A stretch of DNA of 64,000 nt from Micromonospora nigra (GCF_900091585.1 NZ_FMHT01000003.1:5137501-5201500), one strand, 5' to 3'; shown: positions 54,623 to 63,997, counted from the stretch's first letter. The notes: a model not told the origin generated them from the sequence alone. Translations and numbers: made by a program.

Positions 54623-55465
54623 TCACGTAAAGTAACGAGAAGCTTCCTCCAGGCGGGTCAACGACGCCACCGGATCGAGCGCCATCCGGCGCAGCTCCTC
54701 GTGCACCAGGCTATACCCGCGGACCTGGCCGGCTTCTTCGAGAGCCAGGCCTGACGTGAGGTTTTCCAGGTAGACCACCGCCGCGTCGGCCGCATCGGGG
54801 AAGGTGAGCACGACGTACGGCGCGTTCATCGCCGGGTGTCCGCCGGCGGCGAACGGAAGTACCTGCACCGTCACGTTCGGTAGTTGCGCGACGGTGTGCA
54901 GGTGGGCTGCCTGCTCGGCCATCACGGCCCGGCCACCCACCGGCCGCAGCAGCGCCGCCTCGTTGAGCACCACCGACAACTCCACCGGATCGTCGCGGCG
55001 CAGCACCTCCTGCCGGCGCAGCCGCGCGGCGACCTTGCGGTCCAGGCCCTCCTCGCCGGCCGTCAGCCGGTAGACCGCCCGGGCGTACGCCTCGGTCTGC
55101 AACAGCCCCGGCACGGCCTCGGCCTCGTACGTGCGCAGGGTCGCCGCCTCGGCCTCCAGCCCCACGTAGAACTCGAACCACTCCGGCAGCACGTCGCTGT
55201 AGTGCTGCCACCAGCCGCGCTGCTGCGCACCACGGGCGATCTCGATGAGCGCCTCGGCGTCCGGGCCGGTGACCTGGTAGAGCGCCAACGCGGCCCGGAC
55301 GTCGCGCGGCTTGATGCCGATCTGTGCGTTTTCGATACGGGACAGGTTGCTTTTGGACATGTCCAATTGGCGGGCGGCGATGTCGAGGGTCATTCCGGCG
55401 CGCTCGCGCAACTGGCGTAGTTCCCGGGCGATGCGGCGTCGGCGGACGGTGGGGCTCGCGGTCAC
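54623..55465 (-). CDS. XRE HTH regulator with DUF5753, chromosomal copy
   Basis: GTG 55465; 280 residues. Classical XRE HTH (RELRQLRERAGMTLDIAARQ, MSKSNLSRIENAQIGIKPRD) followed by the DUF5753 body with WFEFYVGLEAEAATLRTYEA, VPGLLQTEAYARAVYRLTAG and QLPNVTVQVLPFAAGGHPAM. It likely binds its own promoter; the DUF397 protein is the usual partner. The prophage version (35722-36489) has a different HTH. Confidence 0.92.
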   Translation of the reverse strand: MTASPTVRRRRIARELRQLRERAGMTLDIAARQLDMSKSNLSRIENAQIGIKPRDVRAALALYQVTGPDAEALIEIARGAQQRGWWQHYSDVLPEWFEFYVGLEAEAATLRTYEAEAVPGLLQTEAYARAVYRLTAGEEGLDRKVAARLRRQEVLRRDDPVELSVVLNEAALLRPVGGRAVMAEQAAHLHTVAQLPNVTVQVLPFAAGGHPAMNAPYVVLTFPDAADAAVVYLENLTSGLALEEAGQVRGYSLVHEELRRMALDPVASLTRLEEASRYFT

Positions 55466-55605
55466 CCTCCGAGTCTGTCACGGCAAGATCCGCAGGTCGC
55501 ATCAGCACGGAGTGCAACCATCGAAAACGGGAGTTGCGTTGCAGTTGCGCTCGGTGCATCCTTTCCCGGTTGCGATCATTGGGACAACCGGTCTGGGGAG
55601 GACGT

Positions 55606-56229
55606 TTGCTCATCGCCGACGAGTTCTTCCTGATCGCGCACAACGACAGCCGAGGCAAGGCCAAGCTCCACCCGACCGCGGCGGGGCTGGGCCTGGCGGG
55701 CGGGCTGCTCGGCGAGCTTGTCCTGTACGGGCACGTCACGGTGATCGACGGGACGGTCACCGTGGTCGACCGACGTCCCCCGGCCGACGCGCTGGCGCAC
55801 ACCGTCCTCGACCAGCTCGTCGGGGAGGCCCAGCACCAGTCGGTGCGCACCTGGCTGAGCTTCCTCGGGCAGACCGCGGTGACCGCGGTCGGCGAACGGT
55901 TGGCCCGGGGCGGCGTGCTGCGCCGGCAGGAGAGCCGGCGGCTGTTGAAGACCACCGTCAGCTACGTGCCGCTCGACCTCAACGTGGTCGCCTGGCCGGC
56001 GACCCGGCTGCGCGCCGTGCTGGAGCGGCCGGATCCGCCCGGCGTCCCGGACGCCCTGCTGCTCGGTCTCGTCGCGGCGGTGGGGCTGACCCGCGAGGTG
56101 CTGTGGAGCGCGGGGCCGCGTGCCCACCACCGGCTCAACCTGCTGATCCCCGCGCTGCCCCCACCGCTGAAGGAACTGGTCGCCCACACCGAGGCCGCCG
56201 TCGGTGCCGCGGTGCTGCGCGGCATCTGA
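55606..56229 (+). CDS. GPP34 (GOLPH3) family protein, 207 aa
   Basis: TTG 55606 with GGGGAGG upstream, giving the typical start LLIADEFFLIAHNDSRGKAK. It continues GLALAGGLLGELVL-like and RLARGGVLRRQESRRLL segments of the GPP34 fold. Homologues of the Golgi phosphoprotein are widespread in actinobacteria, with unknown role and possible phosphoinositide-like lipid binding. Divergent from the XRE gene. Confidence 0.88.
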   Translation: MLIADEFFLIAHNDSRGKAKLHPTAAGLGLAGGLLGELVLYGHVTVIDGTVTVVDRRPPADALAHTVLDQLVGEAQHQSVRTWLSFLGQTAVTAVGERLARGGVLRRQESRRLLKTTVSYVPLDLNVVAWPATRLRAVLERPDPPGVPDALLLGLVAAVGLTREVLWSAGPRAHHRLNLLIPALPPPLKELVAHTEAAVGAAVLRGI

Positions 56230-56272
56230 ACCGGCACCCCTACCCCTTCCCCCCCTCATTCCGGAGTAGCGC

Positions 56273-57814
56273 ATGCCCCCGACAGCGACAACCCCCCGCC
56301 CGAGCAACGTCTCCGAGGCCCTCGCGAGGGGCCGGCTGGGCGTCCCCTCGGTGATCTTCTTCGTGCTCTCGGCCGCCGCGCCGCTGACCGTGGTGGCCGG
56401 CGTGGTGACCACCGGCTACGGGGTGATCGGGGTGCTCGGCATTCCGCTGGCCTTCCTGACCGTGGCGGTCGTGCTGACCGTCTTCTCCGTGGGCTACGTG
56501 GCGATGGCCCGCCGGATGACCAACGCGGGTGCCTTCTACGCGTACGTCGCCCGGGGGCTCGGCCGGCCGGCCGGCGTCGGCGCGGCCTGGGTGGCGCTGA
56601 TCGCGTACAACGCCCTTCAGGTCGGCCTGTACGGCACCATCGGCGCCGCCGCCGAACCCGTGCTGGCGCGGTTGTTCGACGTGACCGTGCAGTGGTGGGT
56701 CGTGGCCCTGGTCGCGTGGGCGCTGGTGGCGGTGCTCGGCCTGCTCCGGGTGGACATCAACGGTCTGGTGCTGGCGGCGCTGCTGTGCGCGGAGATCGTC
56801 GTCATCCTGGTCTTCGACCTCGGGCAGCTCGCCAACCCGGCCGCCGGTGAGGTGAGCTTCGCGGCGTTGTCCCCGGACAACCTCGTCGTGCCGGGCGCGG
56901 GCGCGGTGCTGGTGCTGGCCATCCTGGGCTTCGTCGGCTTCGAGGCCAGTGTGGTGTTCAGCGAGGAGAGCAAGGACCCGAAGCGTACGGTGCCGATGGC
57001 CACCTACCTGTCGGTGGCGATCATCGCGGCGATCTACGCGTTGTCGTCGTGGAGCATGACGGTGGCCGTCGGACCGGACCGGATCACCGAGGCGGCCGGT
57101 GAGCAGAGCGTCGCGCTGATCTTCAACCTGGCCGAGGCGCACCTGGGCGGCACCGTCGTCACCATCGGCCAGGCGTTGTTCCTGACCTCGGTGCTGGCCG
57201 CGATGATCTCCTTCCACAACACCACGGCCCGGTACGCGTTCGCGCTCGGCCGCGAGCGGGTGCTGCCGGCCGCGTTCGGGCGCACCTCGCCGATGACCGG
57301 CGCGCCGCGGGTGGCCTCGATGGCGCAGAGCAGCCTCGGCCTGCTGGTGATCGTGCTGTACGCGGCGAACGGCTGGGACCCGGTGCTGCAGCTGTTCTTC
57401 TGGGGCGGCACCAGTGGCGGCTTCGGCGTGCTGCTGCTGATCGCCACCACCTCGGTCGCGGTGATCGCGTACTTCGCCCGCAACGGGCAGGGGGAGAGCC
57501 TGTGGCGCCGGCTGGTCGCGCCGGCGCTGGCGGCGGTGGCCCTCACGGTGATCATCGTGCTGGCGGTGCAGAACTTCGCGAACCTGCTGGGCGTCGCGCC
57601 GGATTCGCCGCTGCGCTGGGCCATCCCGCTGGCGTATCCGGTGGCGGCGGCACTCGGCGCGCTGTGGGGGGTGATGCTGCGGCGCAACCGCCCCGACACG
57701 TACGCCCGGATCGGGCTGGGCGCGGAGAGCGTGACGGCGATGACCGCGCCGGCGGGGCCGGCGGGGCCGCGCCACGGCGAGCCGGTCCCGGTCGGCGCGG
57801 AGGCGCGACGGTGA
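56273..57814 (+). CDS. APC family amino acid permease, 513 aa
   Basis: ATG 56273. About twelve hydrophobic helices, starting with GVPSVIFFVLSAAAPLTVVA and TTGYGVIGVLGIPLAFLTVA, the helix-1 region typical of APC transporters, and VLVLAILGFVGFEASVVFSE (helix 6). It probably imports amino acids by proton symport. Its stop overlaps the next gene's start by 4 bases. Confidence 0.9.
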   Translation: MPPTATTPRPSNVSEALARGRLGVPSVIFFVLSAAAPLTVVAGVVTTGYGVIGVLGIPLAFLTVAVVLTVFSVGYVAMARRMTNAGAFYAYVARGLGRPAGVGAAWVALIAYNALQVGLYGTIGAAAEPVLARLFDVTVQWWVVALVAWALVAVLGLLRVDINGLVLAALLCAEIVVILVFDLGQLANPAAGEVSFAALSPDNLVVPGAGAVLVLAILGFVGFEASVVFSEESKDPKRTVPMATYLSVAIIAAIYALSSWSMTVAVGPDRITEAAGEQSVALIFNLAEAHLGGTVVTIGQALFLTSVLAAMISFHNTTARYAFALGRERVLPAAFGRTSPMTGAPRVASMAQSSLGLLVIVLYAANGWDPVLQLFFWGGTSGGFGVLLLIATTSVAVIAYFARNGQGESLWRRLVAPALAAVALTVIIVLAVQNFANLLGVAPDSPLRWAIPLAYPVAAALGALWGVMLRRNRPDTYARIGLGAESVTAMTAPAGPAGPRHGEPVPVGAEARR

Positions 57815-58404
57815 GCGGGCCACCGGTCGAGCGGCTCGGGTCGGCGGACATCCGCCTGGTCGCCGAGCGCATCACCGAGGCGTTCCTGGTGCTCGACCAG
57901 CCCCGCTGGCTGGTGCCGGACGAGGCGAGCCGCCCGACGGTGATGGCCGCGCACTTCGAGATCATGGTCGACCACGCCGTGCGGCACGGCCTGGTGTACG
58001 CGACTACCGACCGGGCGGGGGTGGCCGTCTGGTTCCCCTCGGTCGGTGATCCCGCACCACCGCCGCCGGACTACGACGCGCGACTTTCGGCGGCGTGCGG
58101 GCAGTGGACCGAGCGTTTCGTGCACCTCGACAAGCTGTTCGCCGACCACCACCCGCACGACGACCACCACCACCTGGCGTTCCTCGCGGTGGATCCGGCG
58201 CGGCAGGGGCAGGGGTTGGGGACGGCCCTGCTGCGGCACCATCACGCGGTGTTGGACGCCCAGGGGATGCCCGCCTACCTGGAGGCGAGCTGCCCGCGCA
58301 GCCGCGACCTCTACGCCCGGCACGGGTACCGGGTGGACGAACCGTTCCGGCTGCCCGACGGCACCCCGTTCTGGCCGATGTGGCGGGAGCCGTCCGCCGG
58401 TTGA
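57811..58404 (+). CDS. GNAT family N-acetyltransferase, 197 aa
   Basis: GTG 57811 overlaps the permease stop (GTGA). The acetyl-CoA-binding core reads LAFLAVDPARQGQGLGTALL, then YLEASCPRSRDLYARHGYRV. The coupling with an amino acid permease suggests acetylation of the transported or a related amine, by inference. 197 residues, a usual length. Confidence 0.88.
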   Translation: MSGPPVERLGSADIRLVAERITEAFLVLDQPRWLVPDEASRPTVMAAHFEIMVDHAVRHGLVYATTDRAGVAVWFPSVGDPAPPPPDYDARLSAACGQWTERFVHLDKLFADHHPHDDHHHLAFLAVDPARQGQGLGTALLRHHHAVLDAQGMPAYLEASCPRSRDLYARHGYRVDEPFRLPDGTPFWPMWREPSAG

Positions 58405-58477
58405 GTCGCCGGGCGGCCGGGCCCAGGGGTGTGTTCGGCCGCCCGGTCGTCGGCCGGTGGACGCCGGCCGGCATGAC

Positions 58478-58518
58478 ACGGCGGCGGGGCCGGGTCGATG
58501 ACCCGGCCCCGCCGCCGT
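58478..58518. terminator. 19-bp hairpin between convergent genes
   Basis: A perfect 19-bp stem with a 3-base loop (GAT) lies between the acetyltransferase (plus) and the sigma factor (minus); it can act in both directions. Confidence 0.8.
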
Positions 58519-58542
58519 ACCCCCCGGCTGTCCCCCCTGCCG

Positions 58543-59367
58543 TCAGTACGTGCCGTCGAGCTGCCCCCGCAGCTTGGTCAGCGCCCGGGCCAGCAGCCGT
58601 GAGACGTGCATCTGCGAGACGCCGATCTGCTCGGCGATCTGCGACTGGGTCAGGTTGCCGTAGAAGCGCAGGGTCAGGATCTTCTGCTCCCGCTCGTCGA
58701 GTGTGGCCAGGGCGGGGCCCAGCGCGACCCGCAGCTCGGCCAGCTCGAACTCGGAGTCCTCGCCGCCGAGCATGTCGCCCAGCTCGGTCGCCCGGTCGCC
58801 GTCACCGGTCGGGGTGGACAGCGACACCGCGTTGTAGGCGCGGGCACCCTCCAGCCCTTCCAGGACCTCTTCCTCGGTGAGCTTGAGGTGGGCGGCGATG
58901 TCGGCGACCGTCGGGGAACGGCCGAGGGTCTGCAGCAGGGAGCTGTTGGCGTCGGAGATCGCCAGCCGCAGCTCCTGGAGCCGGCGCGGAACGCGGATGT
59001 CCCAGGTACGGTCGCGGAAGTGTCGCTTCAGCTCGCCGATGATGGTGGGGATCGCGTAGCCGGCGAAGTCGACGCCGCGGGACGGGTCGAACTTGTCGAT
59101 GGCCTTGATGAGGCCCACCGCGGCGGTCTGCGCCAGGTCGTCGGTGGGCTCGCCGCGACCGCTGTAGCGGTGGGCGAGGTGGTTGGCCAGCGGCAGCCAG
59201 GCCTCGATGGCGCGGTCGCGCAGAGCGGCGCGCGACGGATGGTTGGCCGGCAGGGCGGCCATCGCGTTCAGCAGGTCGGCGGCGCTGTCGGTGAGGGCCC
59301 GCGGGTCGAGCTTCGCGGGGGCGGCCTCGGTGGTGCTGGCCTGCTCGCTGATCGTTGGCGCGGTCAT
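58543..59367 (-). CDS. SigB/SigF-type RNA polymerase sigma factor, 274 aa
   Basis: ATG 59367 with GGGAGG upstream. Region 2 is DDLAQTAAVGLIKAIDKFDP, SRGVDFAGYAIPTIIGELKR; region 3 follows (RRLQELRLAISDANSSLLQT), and region 4 HTH is LTQSQIAEQIGVSQMHVSRL. This is the stress and development sigma group (SigB, SigF, SigG, SigH). No anti-sigma gene is adjacent, which is common in Micromonosporaceae members of this group. Confidence 0.93.
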   Translation of the reverse strand: MTAPTISEQASTTEAAPAKLDPRALTDSAADLLNAMAALPANHPSRAALRDRAIEAWLPLANHLAHRYSGRGEPTDDLAQTAAVGLIKAIDKFDPSRGVDFAGYAIPTIIGELKRHFRDRTWDIRVPRRLQELRLAISDANSSLLQTLGRSPTVADIAAHLKLTEEEVLEGLEGARAYNAVSLSTPTGDGDRATELGDMLGGEDSEFELAELRVALGPALATLDEREQKILTLRFYGNLTQSQIAEQIGVSQMHVSRLLARALTKLRGQLDGTY

Positions 59368-59773
59368 GGGTAGTCCTCCCTGCACCTCGTCCGCGGATAA
59401 AGACGTGACGCTTTGGTTTAGTTCCAGATGGGCCGTTCGGGAGTCACCTTAACCTGATCGGCTCGTGGAAATCTAGCCGAAAGTACGATGTACTTAAGCA
59501 ACCTTTCCTCATGTGTGTAGCAAATCGGACGTATCGCGGTCTGTTGGTGACCCGGATCACCCCCTCGACACCCGCTCTGGCGGCGTCGGCGGGCGGGCGT
59601 CCGGGTTGCCCGGCGGCGCGGGCGGCCGTGCGGGTTGGCTCGGCGCGGCTGTCCGGGTGGCGGGGCGTCCCCGCCCGACCCCGAAGACCGACCCGGACTG
59701 TCGCCTTTCCGTCGTTGTCCACTCCACGGGACCGCCCGTAGCGTCGCGGGTACGTCACCCGTTCGGAGGCACC
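59368..59773. other. Divergent intergenic region with a palindrome
   Basis: A 406-base gap between the sigma factor and the gene at 59774. It contains AAGTACGATGTACTT (59481-59495), a perfect 6-bp inverted repeat with 3-base spacer, in the AT-richer part upstream of the sigma factor. No gene is seen; the rest is GC-rich. Confidence 0.65.
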
Positions 59774-60534
59774 GTGCTCGATCCCGCCGTACCCCAGCTC
59801 GTGGTGGACTGCCGCACGCTGTACTTCAGCTGGATACCGGCCGACCCCGACGCGGTCGCGGCGCTGGTGCCCGACGGGCTGCGTGCCCACCCCGACCGCC
59901 AGGTCTTCATGAACCAGTACGTCGTCGACGACGCCAGCCAGACCTCCGGGTTCGGCGCCTACTCGCTGACCTACCTCGGGGTGACGCTCACCGGGCTGGA
60001 AGCCCCCGACGGGGTGACCCCCGCCGGCTGGTGGACCCACTACGTCACCTCCAGCGACCGGGTCCGCGACTACGCCGGGGCCCGGGGTGCCCCCGTCCTG
60101 CCCGGCCGCACCACCTTCGTCACCCGCGGGACAGCATCGAGACCGAGACCGAGATGCACGGCGTCCCGGTGATCCGCGCCCGGGTGCGGGCCGGCGACAC
60201 CGGGCACACCATCCACGCCGGCCACCACCGCTACGTCACCGCCGTGTCGGGGCGACTGGTCAGCAGCGTCTACCCGGTGGTCGCCGAGCCGGTCACCCGC
60301 TTCGAGATCGAATCGGTGGAGTTCCTGGAGCCCGAGCATCCGATCTTCGCGCTGCGCCCGGAGAACCCGCTGACCATCGCGTGGGGCTACTACTCACCCC
60401 GGGCGTCGTTCGCGTACCCCGGCGGCTTGACCGTGCTGGGGGAGCGGGAGATGGTCCTGCGCTCACCAGGTGCCGGCACGCCGGGCCCGCAGCGGGCGGC
60501 CGTCGGGGTCGTAGACCAGCCGGTAGGCCGGTAG
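59774..60534 (+). pseudogene. Acetoacetate decarboxylase-like gene with a frameshift
   Basis: GTG 59774 with GGAGG upstream opens a frame (VLDPAVPQLVVDCRTLYFSW, SGFGAYSLTYLGVTLTG) typical of the ADC-like superfamily. The reading continues to RTTFVTRG at 60128 and then breaks; the downstream frame resumes with DSIETETEMHGVPVIRARVR and ends with WGYYSPRASFAYPGGLTVLG. One missing G in the GGG run at 60128-60130 would restore a single ORF. Either a true inactivating mutation or a sequencing error in a G run. The 3' end overlaps the PLD-like gene. Confidence 0.82.
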
Positions 60535-62052
60535 CGCCCAGGCCCGCGTCCACCACGGCAGCCGCCGTGCCCGATGGGGCCGCAGCCGGCCGGGCGGACG
60601 GGGCCCGACCCGGCCGCCGTCGTACCACCGCTGGAGCGCCTCCGCCGAGGCGGTGATCGTCGCGACGGCGTCGGCGGGGTCGATCAGGTCGGCGTCGTCG
60701 CCGTCGGCCTGGTCCCGGTCGAGGTGCTCGCGCCACAGTCGCAGCCGCAGCTCCCGGGCGAAGCGGCGGGCCCCGTCGCCCCGCCCGGCCGGGTCCACGG
60801 GGCTCCGGTCGTCGCGGGTGTCGTCCAGCACCGCACAGGACAGCTCACTGTCGTGCGTCCAGGAGCGGCGGTTGAAGTTGTCGCTGCCGACGCTCGCCCA
60901 CACGTCGTCGACGACGCAGACCTTCGCGTGCACGTAGACCGGGGTGCCCTCGTGGTTCTCCACGTCGAACACGTGCACCCGGTTCGGCGCGGCCTTCTCG
61001 CACAACGCCAGCGCCTGTTCCCGGCCGACCGTGTTGGGAGGCAGCGCCAGCCGGCCGTCCACGTCCGGGTGGCGTGGCACCACCGCCACCAGATGCAGAT
61101 CCGGATTGTCGTGCAGGGCCCGCGCGAACAGGTCGGCGACCTCCGTCGACCAGAGGTACTGGTCCTCCAGGTAGACCAGCCGCCGGGCCCGCTGGACCGC
61201 CTTGGTGTACCCGCGCGCCACGGTCCGTTCGCCCCGGGGGGCGAAGGAGTACCGCGGGCGCACGGCCGGATAGGTGCGCAGCGCCTGCACGTGGTGCGGG
61301 CCGCACGGCGACGGGTCGGCCGGCTGCGGGGGCAACCGGCTCGGTCGGAGGTCCGCGCCGCGCAGCCGGTCCCGCAGGTACGCGAGCGGGTTCTCCGAAT
61401 CCAGTGGCATCGGGTCGGTCCACCGTTCGCGGAACACCGTGTCGAGCGCCCCGACCACCGGCCCGCGCACCGCCAGCTGCACGTCGTGCCAGGGCGGCCG
61501 GTCACCGTAGTGGTGGGACATGACCACGGCCTGCGGGTCGCCCCGGTGGGAGTCGTCGTCGCGCCGGCTGTGGCACAGGTCGATGCCGCCCACGAAGGCG
61601 ACATCCCGCTGTGGCGAGTCCGGGTGGCGCAGCACGACCAGCTTCTGGTGGTGCGAGCCGCCGCGGCGTACCCGCTGGTCCAGCAGCACCTCGCCGCCGG
61701 CGGCGTTGACGGTCTCGCTCAGGTTGCGGTTCTCCTGGTGGCTGTAGGAGAGCACGTCCAGGTGGGAGCGCCAGATCAGTCCCTTGACCACCACCCCGCG
61801 CTGCGCGGCCCGGGAGAACAACTGCGCCACCGTCGGGCCGTCCGGGCGCAGCCGCTCGTCGGGGTCGCCCCGCCAGTCGAGGAAGAACAGGTGGTCACCG
61901 GCCTTCATCGCCTCGACCTCGCGCACCAGCCGGTCGAAGTAGGCCGCTCCGTGAATCAGCGGCTCGGCGAGGTTTCCGCTGGTCCAGACGGGTAAGTCAG
62001 AGGCCGGGTTGGCGCGTTCCGGCGCGGTGAGAAACCAGTCCCGCATCGTCAA
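60463..62052 (-). CDS. Phospholipase D-like (HKD) protein, 529 aa
   Basis: TTG 62052 with GGGAGGG upstream; ATG 62046 is an alternative. Two HKD half-sites are present: GGSHHQKLVVLRHPDSPQRD with VAFVGGID, and VYVHAKVCVVDDVWASVGSD with NFNRRSW. Each supplies the His and Lys of the PLD active site; the first has His-His before Gln-Lys, a common variant. It may hydrolyse or transfer phospholipids; cardiolipin synthase-like chemistry is possible. No signal peptide is evident. Confidence 0.9.
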   Translation of the reverse strand: MTMRDWFLTAPERANPASDLPVWTSGNLAEPLIHGAAYFDRLVREVEAMKAGDHLFFLDWRGDPDERLRPDGPTVAQLFSRAAQRGVVVKGLIWRSHLDVLSYSHQENRNLSETVNAAGGEVLLDQRVRRGGSHHQKLVVLRHPDSPQRDVAFVGGIDLCHSRRDDDSHRGDPQAVVMSHHYGDRPPWHDVQLAVRGPVVGALDTVFRERWTDPMPLDSENPLAYLRDRLRGADLRPSRLPPQPADPSPCGPHHVQALRTYPAVRPRYSFAPRGERTVARGYTKAVQRARRLVYLEDQYLWSTEVADLFARALHDNPDLHLVAVVPRHPDVDGRLALPPNTVGREQALALCEKAAPNRVHVFDVENHEGTPVYVHAKVCVVDDVWASVGSDNFNRRSWTHDSELSCAVLDDTRDDRSPVDPAGRGDGARRFARELRLRLWREHLDRDQADGDDADLIDPADAVATITASAEALQRWYDGGRVGPRPPGRLRPHRARRLPWWTRAWALPAYRLVYDPDGRPLRARRAGTW

Positions 62053-62174
62053 CGTCCATCCCTCCCGAGGTCCCGACGCCTCGCGACACGACCCCGATCG
62101 CGGGCCCGCACGCCGGTGACCGCACCGGGGGCGCCATTGCCCACCACTTACCCGAGCACCGAGGAGGCCACACC

Positions 62175-62303
62175 ATGTCCGGCGAGACGACGAACCCCGT
62201 GACCGAGCACCGTGAGCAGGCGGTGGAGGGTGAGCGGGGTGCGCTGGTGGCCCTCCTGTTGATGGTGGTCCTCGGCGTCGCCGGCATCTTCGCCGTGTCT
62301 TGA
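62175..62303 (+). CDS. Small membrane protein, 42 aa
   Basis: ATG 62175 with GAGGAGG upstream. A polar N-terminus (MSGETTNPVTEHREQAVEGE) is followed by one membrane helix (ALVALLLMVVLGVAGIFA). Very short and easily overlooked, but with an excellent ribosome site. Function unknown. Confidence 0.65.
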   Translation: MSGETTNPVTEHREQAVEGERGALVALLLMVVLGVAGIFAVS

Positions 62304-62358
62304 CCGCCCGGCGGGTGGACGCCCTCCCCGGTCACGCAGGAGCCCACCCGCCGGTACC

Positions 62359-63345
62359 TCAGGGGCGCGGTCCCTGACCGCCGGTGTGCGGCACCCGTGC
62401 CGCCGGGATGACGCCGAGCCGGCCGGCCTGGAAGTCCTCGAACGCCTGGATCAGCTCGTCACGGGTGTTCATCACGAACGGGCCGTAGTGTGCCACCGGC
62501 TCCCGGATCGGCTCGCCGCCCATGATGTAGAGGTCCAGGGCCGGGGCGTTGCCGTCCTGCTGGGCGTCCGCGGTGAAACGCAGCGCGGCACCGGGGCCGT
62601 GCACCGCGAGCTGCCCGGTGTGCACCGGGCGCCGTTCGGTGCCGACGGTGCCCCGTCCGCCGAGCACGTACACCAGGGCGTTGAAGTCCGGCCGCCAGGG
62701 CAGGTCGACCTGCGCCCCCGGCTGCACCGTCACGTGGGTGATGGTGATCGGGGTGAACGTCGAGCCCGGCCCCCGGTGCCCGGCCACCTCACCGGCGATC
62801 ACCCGGATCAGCGCACCGCCGTCCGGGGTGGTGAGCAGCGCCGCCTCCCGGCCCCGGATGTCCTGGTACCTGGGCGGGTTCATCTTGGCGGCCCGGGGCA
62901 GGTTCACCCACAGCTGGGTGCCGTGGAACAGGCCGCCGCTGGTCACCAGGTGCTCCGGCGGTGCCTCGATGTGGAGCAGGCCGCTGCCGGCCGTCATCCA
63001 CTGCGTGTCGCCGTTGGTGATCGTGCCGCCCCCGCCGTGGGTGTCCTGGTGGTCGAAGGCCCCGTCGATGATGTAGGTGACGGTCTCGAACCCGCGGTGC
63101 GGGTGCCACGAGGTGCCCTTCGGCTCGCCGGGCGCGTAGTCCACCTCGCCCATCTGGTCGAGGTGGATGAACGGGTCCAGGTCGCTGACCGGCACCCCGG
63201 CGAAGGCGCGGCGCACCGGGAAGCCCTCCCCCTCGTAGCCGCTGGGCGCGGTGCTCAGCCGGCGGACGGGCCGGAAGGCGGTGGTCTCCGGAAGCTGTGG
63301 CAGACGGGGCAGGACGAGGACGTTGTCGACGGTGATCGCGGGCAT
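62359..63345 (-). CDS. Pirin family protein, 328 aa
   Basis: ATG 63345. Bicupin with the metal site HPHRGFETVTYIIDG and HxH-type residues, then QWMTAGSGLLHIEAPPEH and LWVNLPRAAKMNPPRYQDI. Pirins act as quercetinases or redox-linked regulators in various species. The MarR regulator downstream in the window (63420-63965) is transcribed in the same direction and may control it. Confidence 0.93.
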   Translation of the reverse strand: MPAITVDNVLVLPRLPQLPETTAFRPVRRLSTAPSGYEGEGFPVRRAFAGVPVSDLDPFIHLDQMGEVDYAPGEPKGTSWHPHRGFETVTYIIDGAFDHQDTHGGGGTITNGDTQWMTAGSGLLHIEAPPEHLVTSGGLFHGTQLWVNLPRAAKMNPPRYQDIRGREAALLTTPDGGALIRVIAGEVAGHRGPGSTFTPITITHVTVQPGAQVDLPWRPDFNALVYVLGGRGTVGTERRPVHTGQLAVHGPGAALRFTADAQQDGNAPALDLYIMGGEPIREPVAHYGPFVMNTRDELIQAFEDFQAGRLGVIPAARVPHTGGQGPRP

Positions 63346-63380
63346 CTCGGGCTCCTTGGCGCTTCGGACGAACTGCCGGA

Positions 63381-63430
63381 CGGGGTCAGGTGGCCGGCGG
63401 GGTCAGGTGGCCGGCGGGGTCAGGTGGCGG
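63381..63430 (-). repeat. 17-bp tandem repeat across the MarR stop codon
   Basis: CGGGGTCAGGTGGCCGG is repeated at 63381-63397, 63398-63414 and, in part, 63415-63430. The last unit contains the regulator's stop codon, so repeat number changes could alter its C-terminus. Confidence 0.8.
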
Positions 63431-63965
63431 CGGGGGCGGCGGGCCCGGCGGTGGCCTGGCCGGCGGCCGGGCCGGCGGTGGCCTCGTGGGTCGTGGCCTG
63501 GCCGGTTGTGGCCTCGCCGGTGCGCAGCCGCCGACCGAGTCGGGTGAAGACCCGATCGAGACAGGCGACCTCGGCGTCGTCGAGGTCGTCCATCAGGTGG
63601 GCCCGCACCGAGCGCAGATGGTGCGGTGCGGCCTCGCGCAGCGCCAGCAGACCGGCGGCGGTGAGCACCGCCTCGCTGCCCCGGCGGTCCTGCGGGCAGG
63701 ACTGCCGGGCGACCAGGCCGCGCCGCTGCATCGAGGAGATCTGGTACGTCAGCCGGCTCGGGGAGAAGACCAGCAGGCCGGCCAGTTCACCCATCCGCAG
63801 TCGTTGGCCCGGTGCCTCGGACAGCAGCACCAGCACGTGGTAGTCGGCGAAGCTCAGGTCGCTCGCGGCGCGCAGGTCGTCCTCCAGCTGGGTGAACAAC
63901 CGCTGGCTGCCCTCGATGTAGGCGCGCCAGGCGGCGAGGCGGACGCTGTCCAGACTTTCGGTCAC
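63420..63965 (-). CDS. MarR family transcription regulator, 181 aa
   Basis: GTG 63965. The winged helix shows LSFADYHVLVLLSEAPGQRL, RMGELAGLLVFSPSRLTYQI and MQRRGLVARQSCPQDRRGSE with the DRRG turn of MarR proteins. The last ~30 residues are a low-complexity ATTGQATTHEATAGPAAGQA tail, matching the tandem repeat in the DNA. An imperfect palindrome TTCAAAGTTGAA lies just upstream (63986-63997), a plausible autoregulatory operator. Confidence 0.9.
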   Translation of the reverse strand: MTESLDSVRLAAWRAYIEGSQRLFTQLEDDLRAASDLSFADYHVLVLLSEAPGQRLRMGELAGLLVFSPSRLTYQISSMQRRGLVARQSCPQDRRGSEAVLTAAGLLALREAAPHHLRSVRAHLMDDLDDAEVACLDRVFTRLGRRLRTGEATTGQATTHEATAGPAAGQATAGPAAPAAT

Positions 63966-63985
63966 GCCCCCGACAGTAGCACTAC

Positions 63986-63997
63986 TTCAAAGTTGAA
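63986..63997. promoter_or_regulatory. Palindromic operator upstream of the MarR gene
   Basis: TTCAA-AG-TTGAA lies about 20 bases upstream of GTG 63965, at the right edge of the window, where MarR proteins commonly bind. Confidence 0.6.

Noticed and set aside
51826..54630. A 934-codon plus-strand frame opposite hrpB
   Set aside because: Complementary to a full-length HrpB with all helicase motifs; composition is that of an antisense frame.
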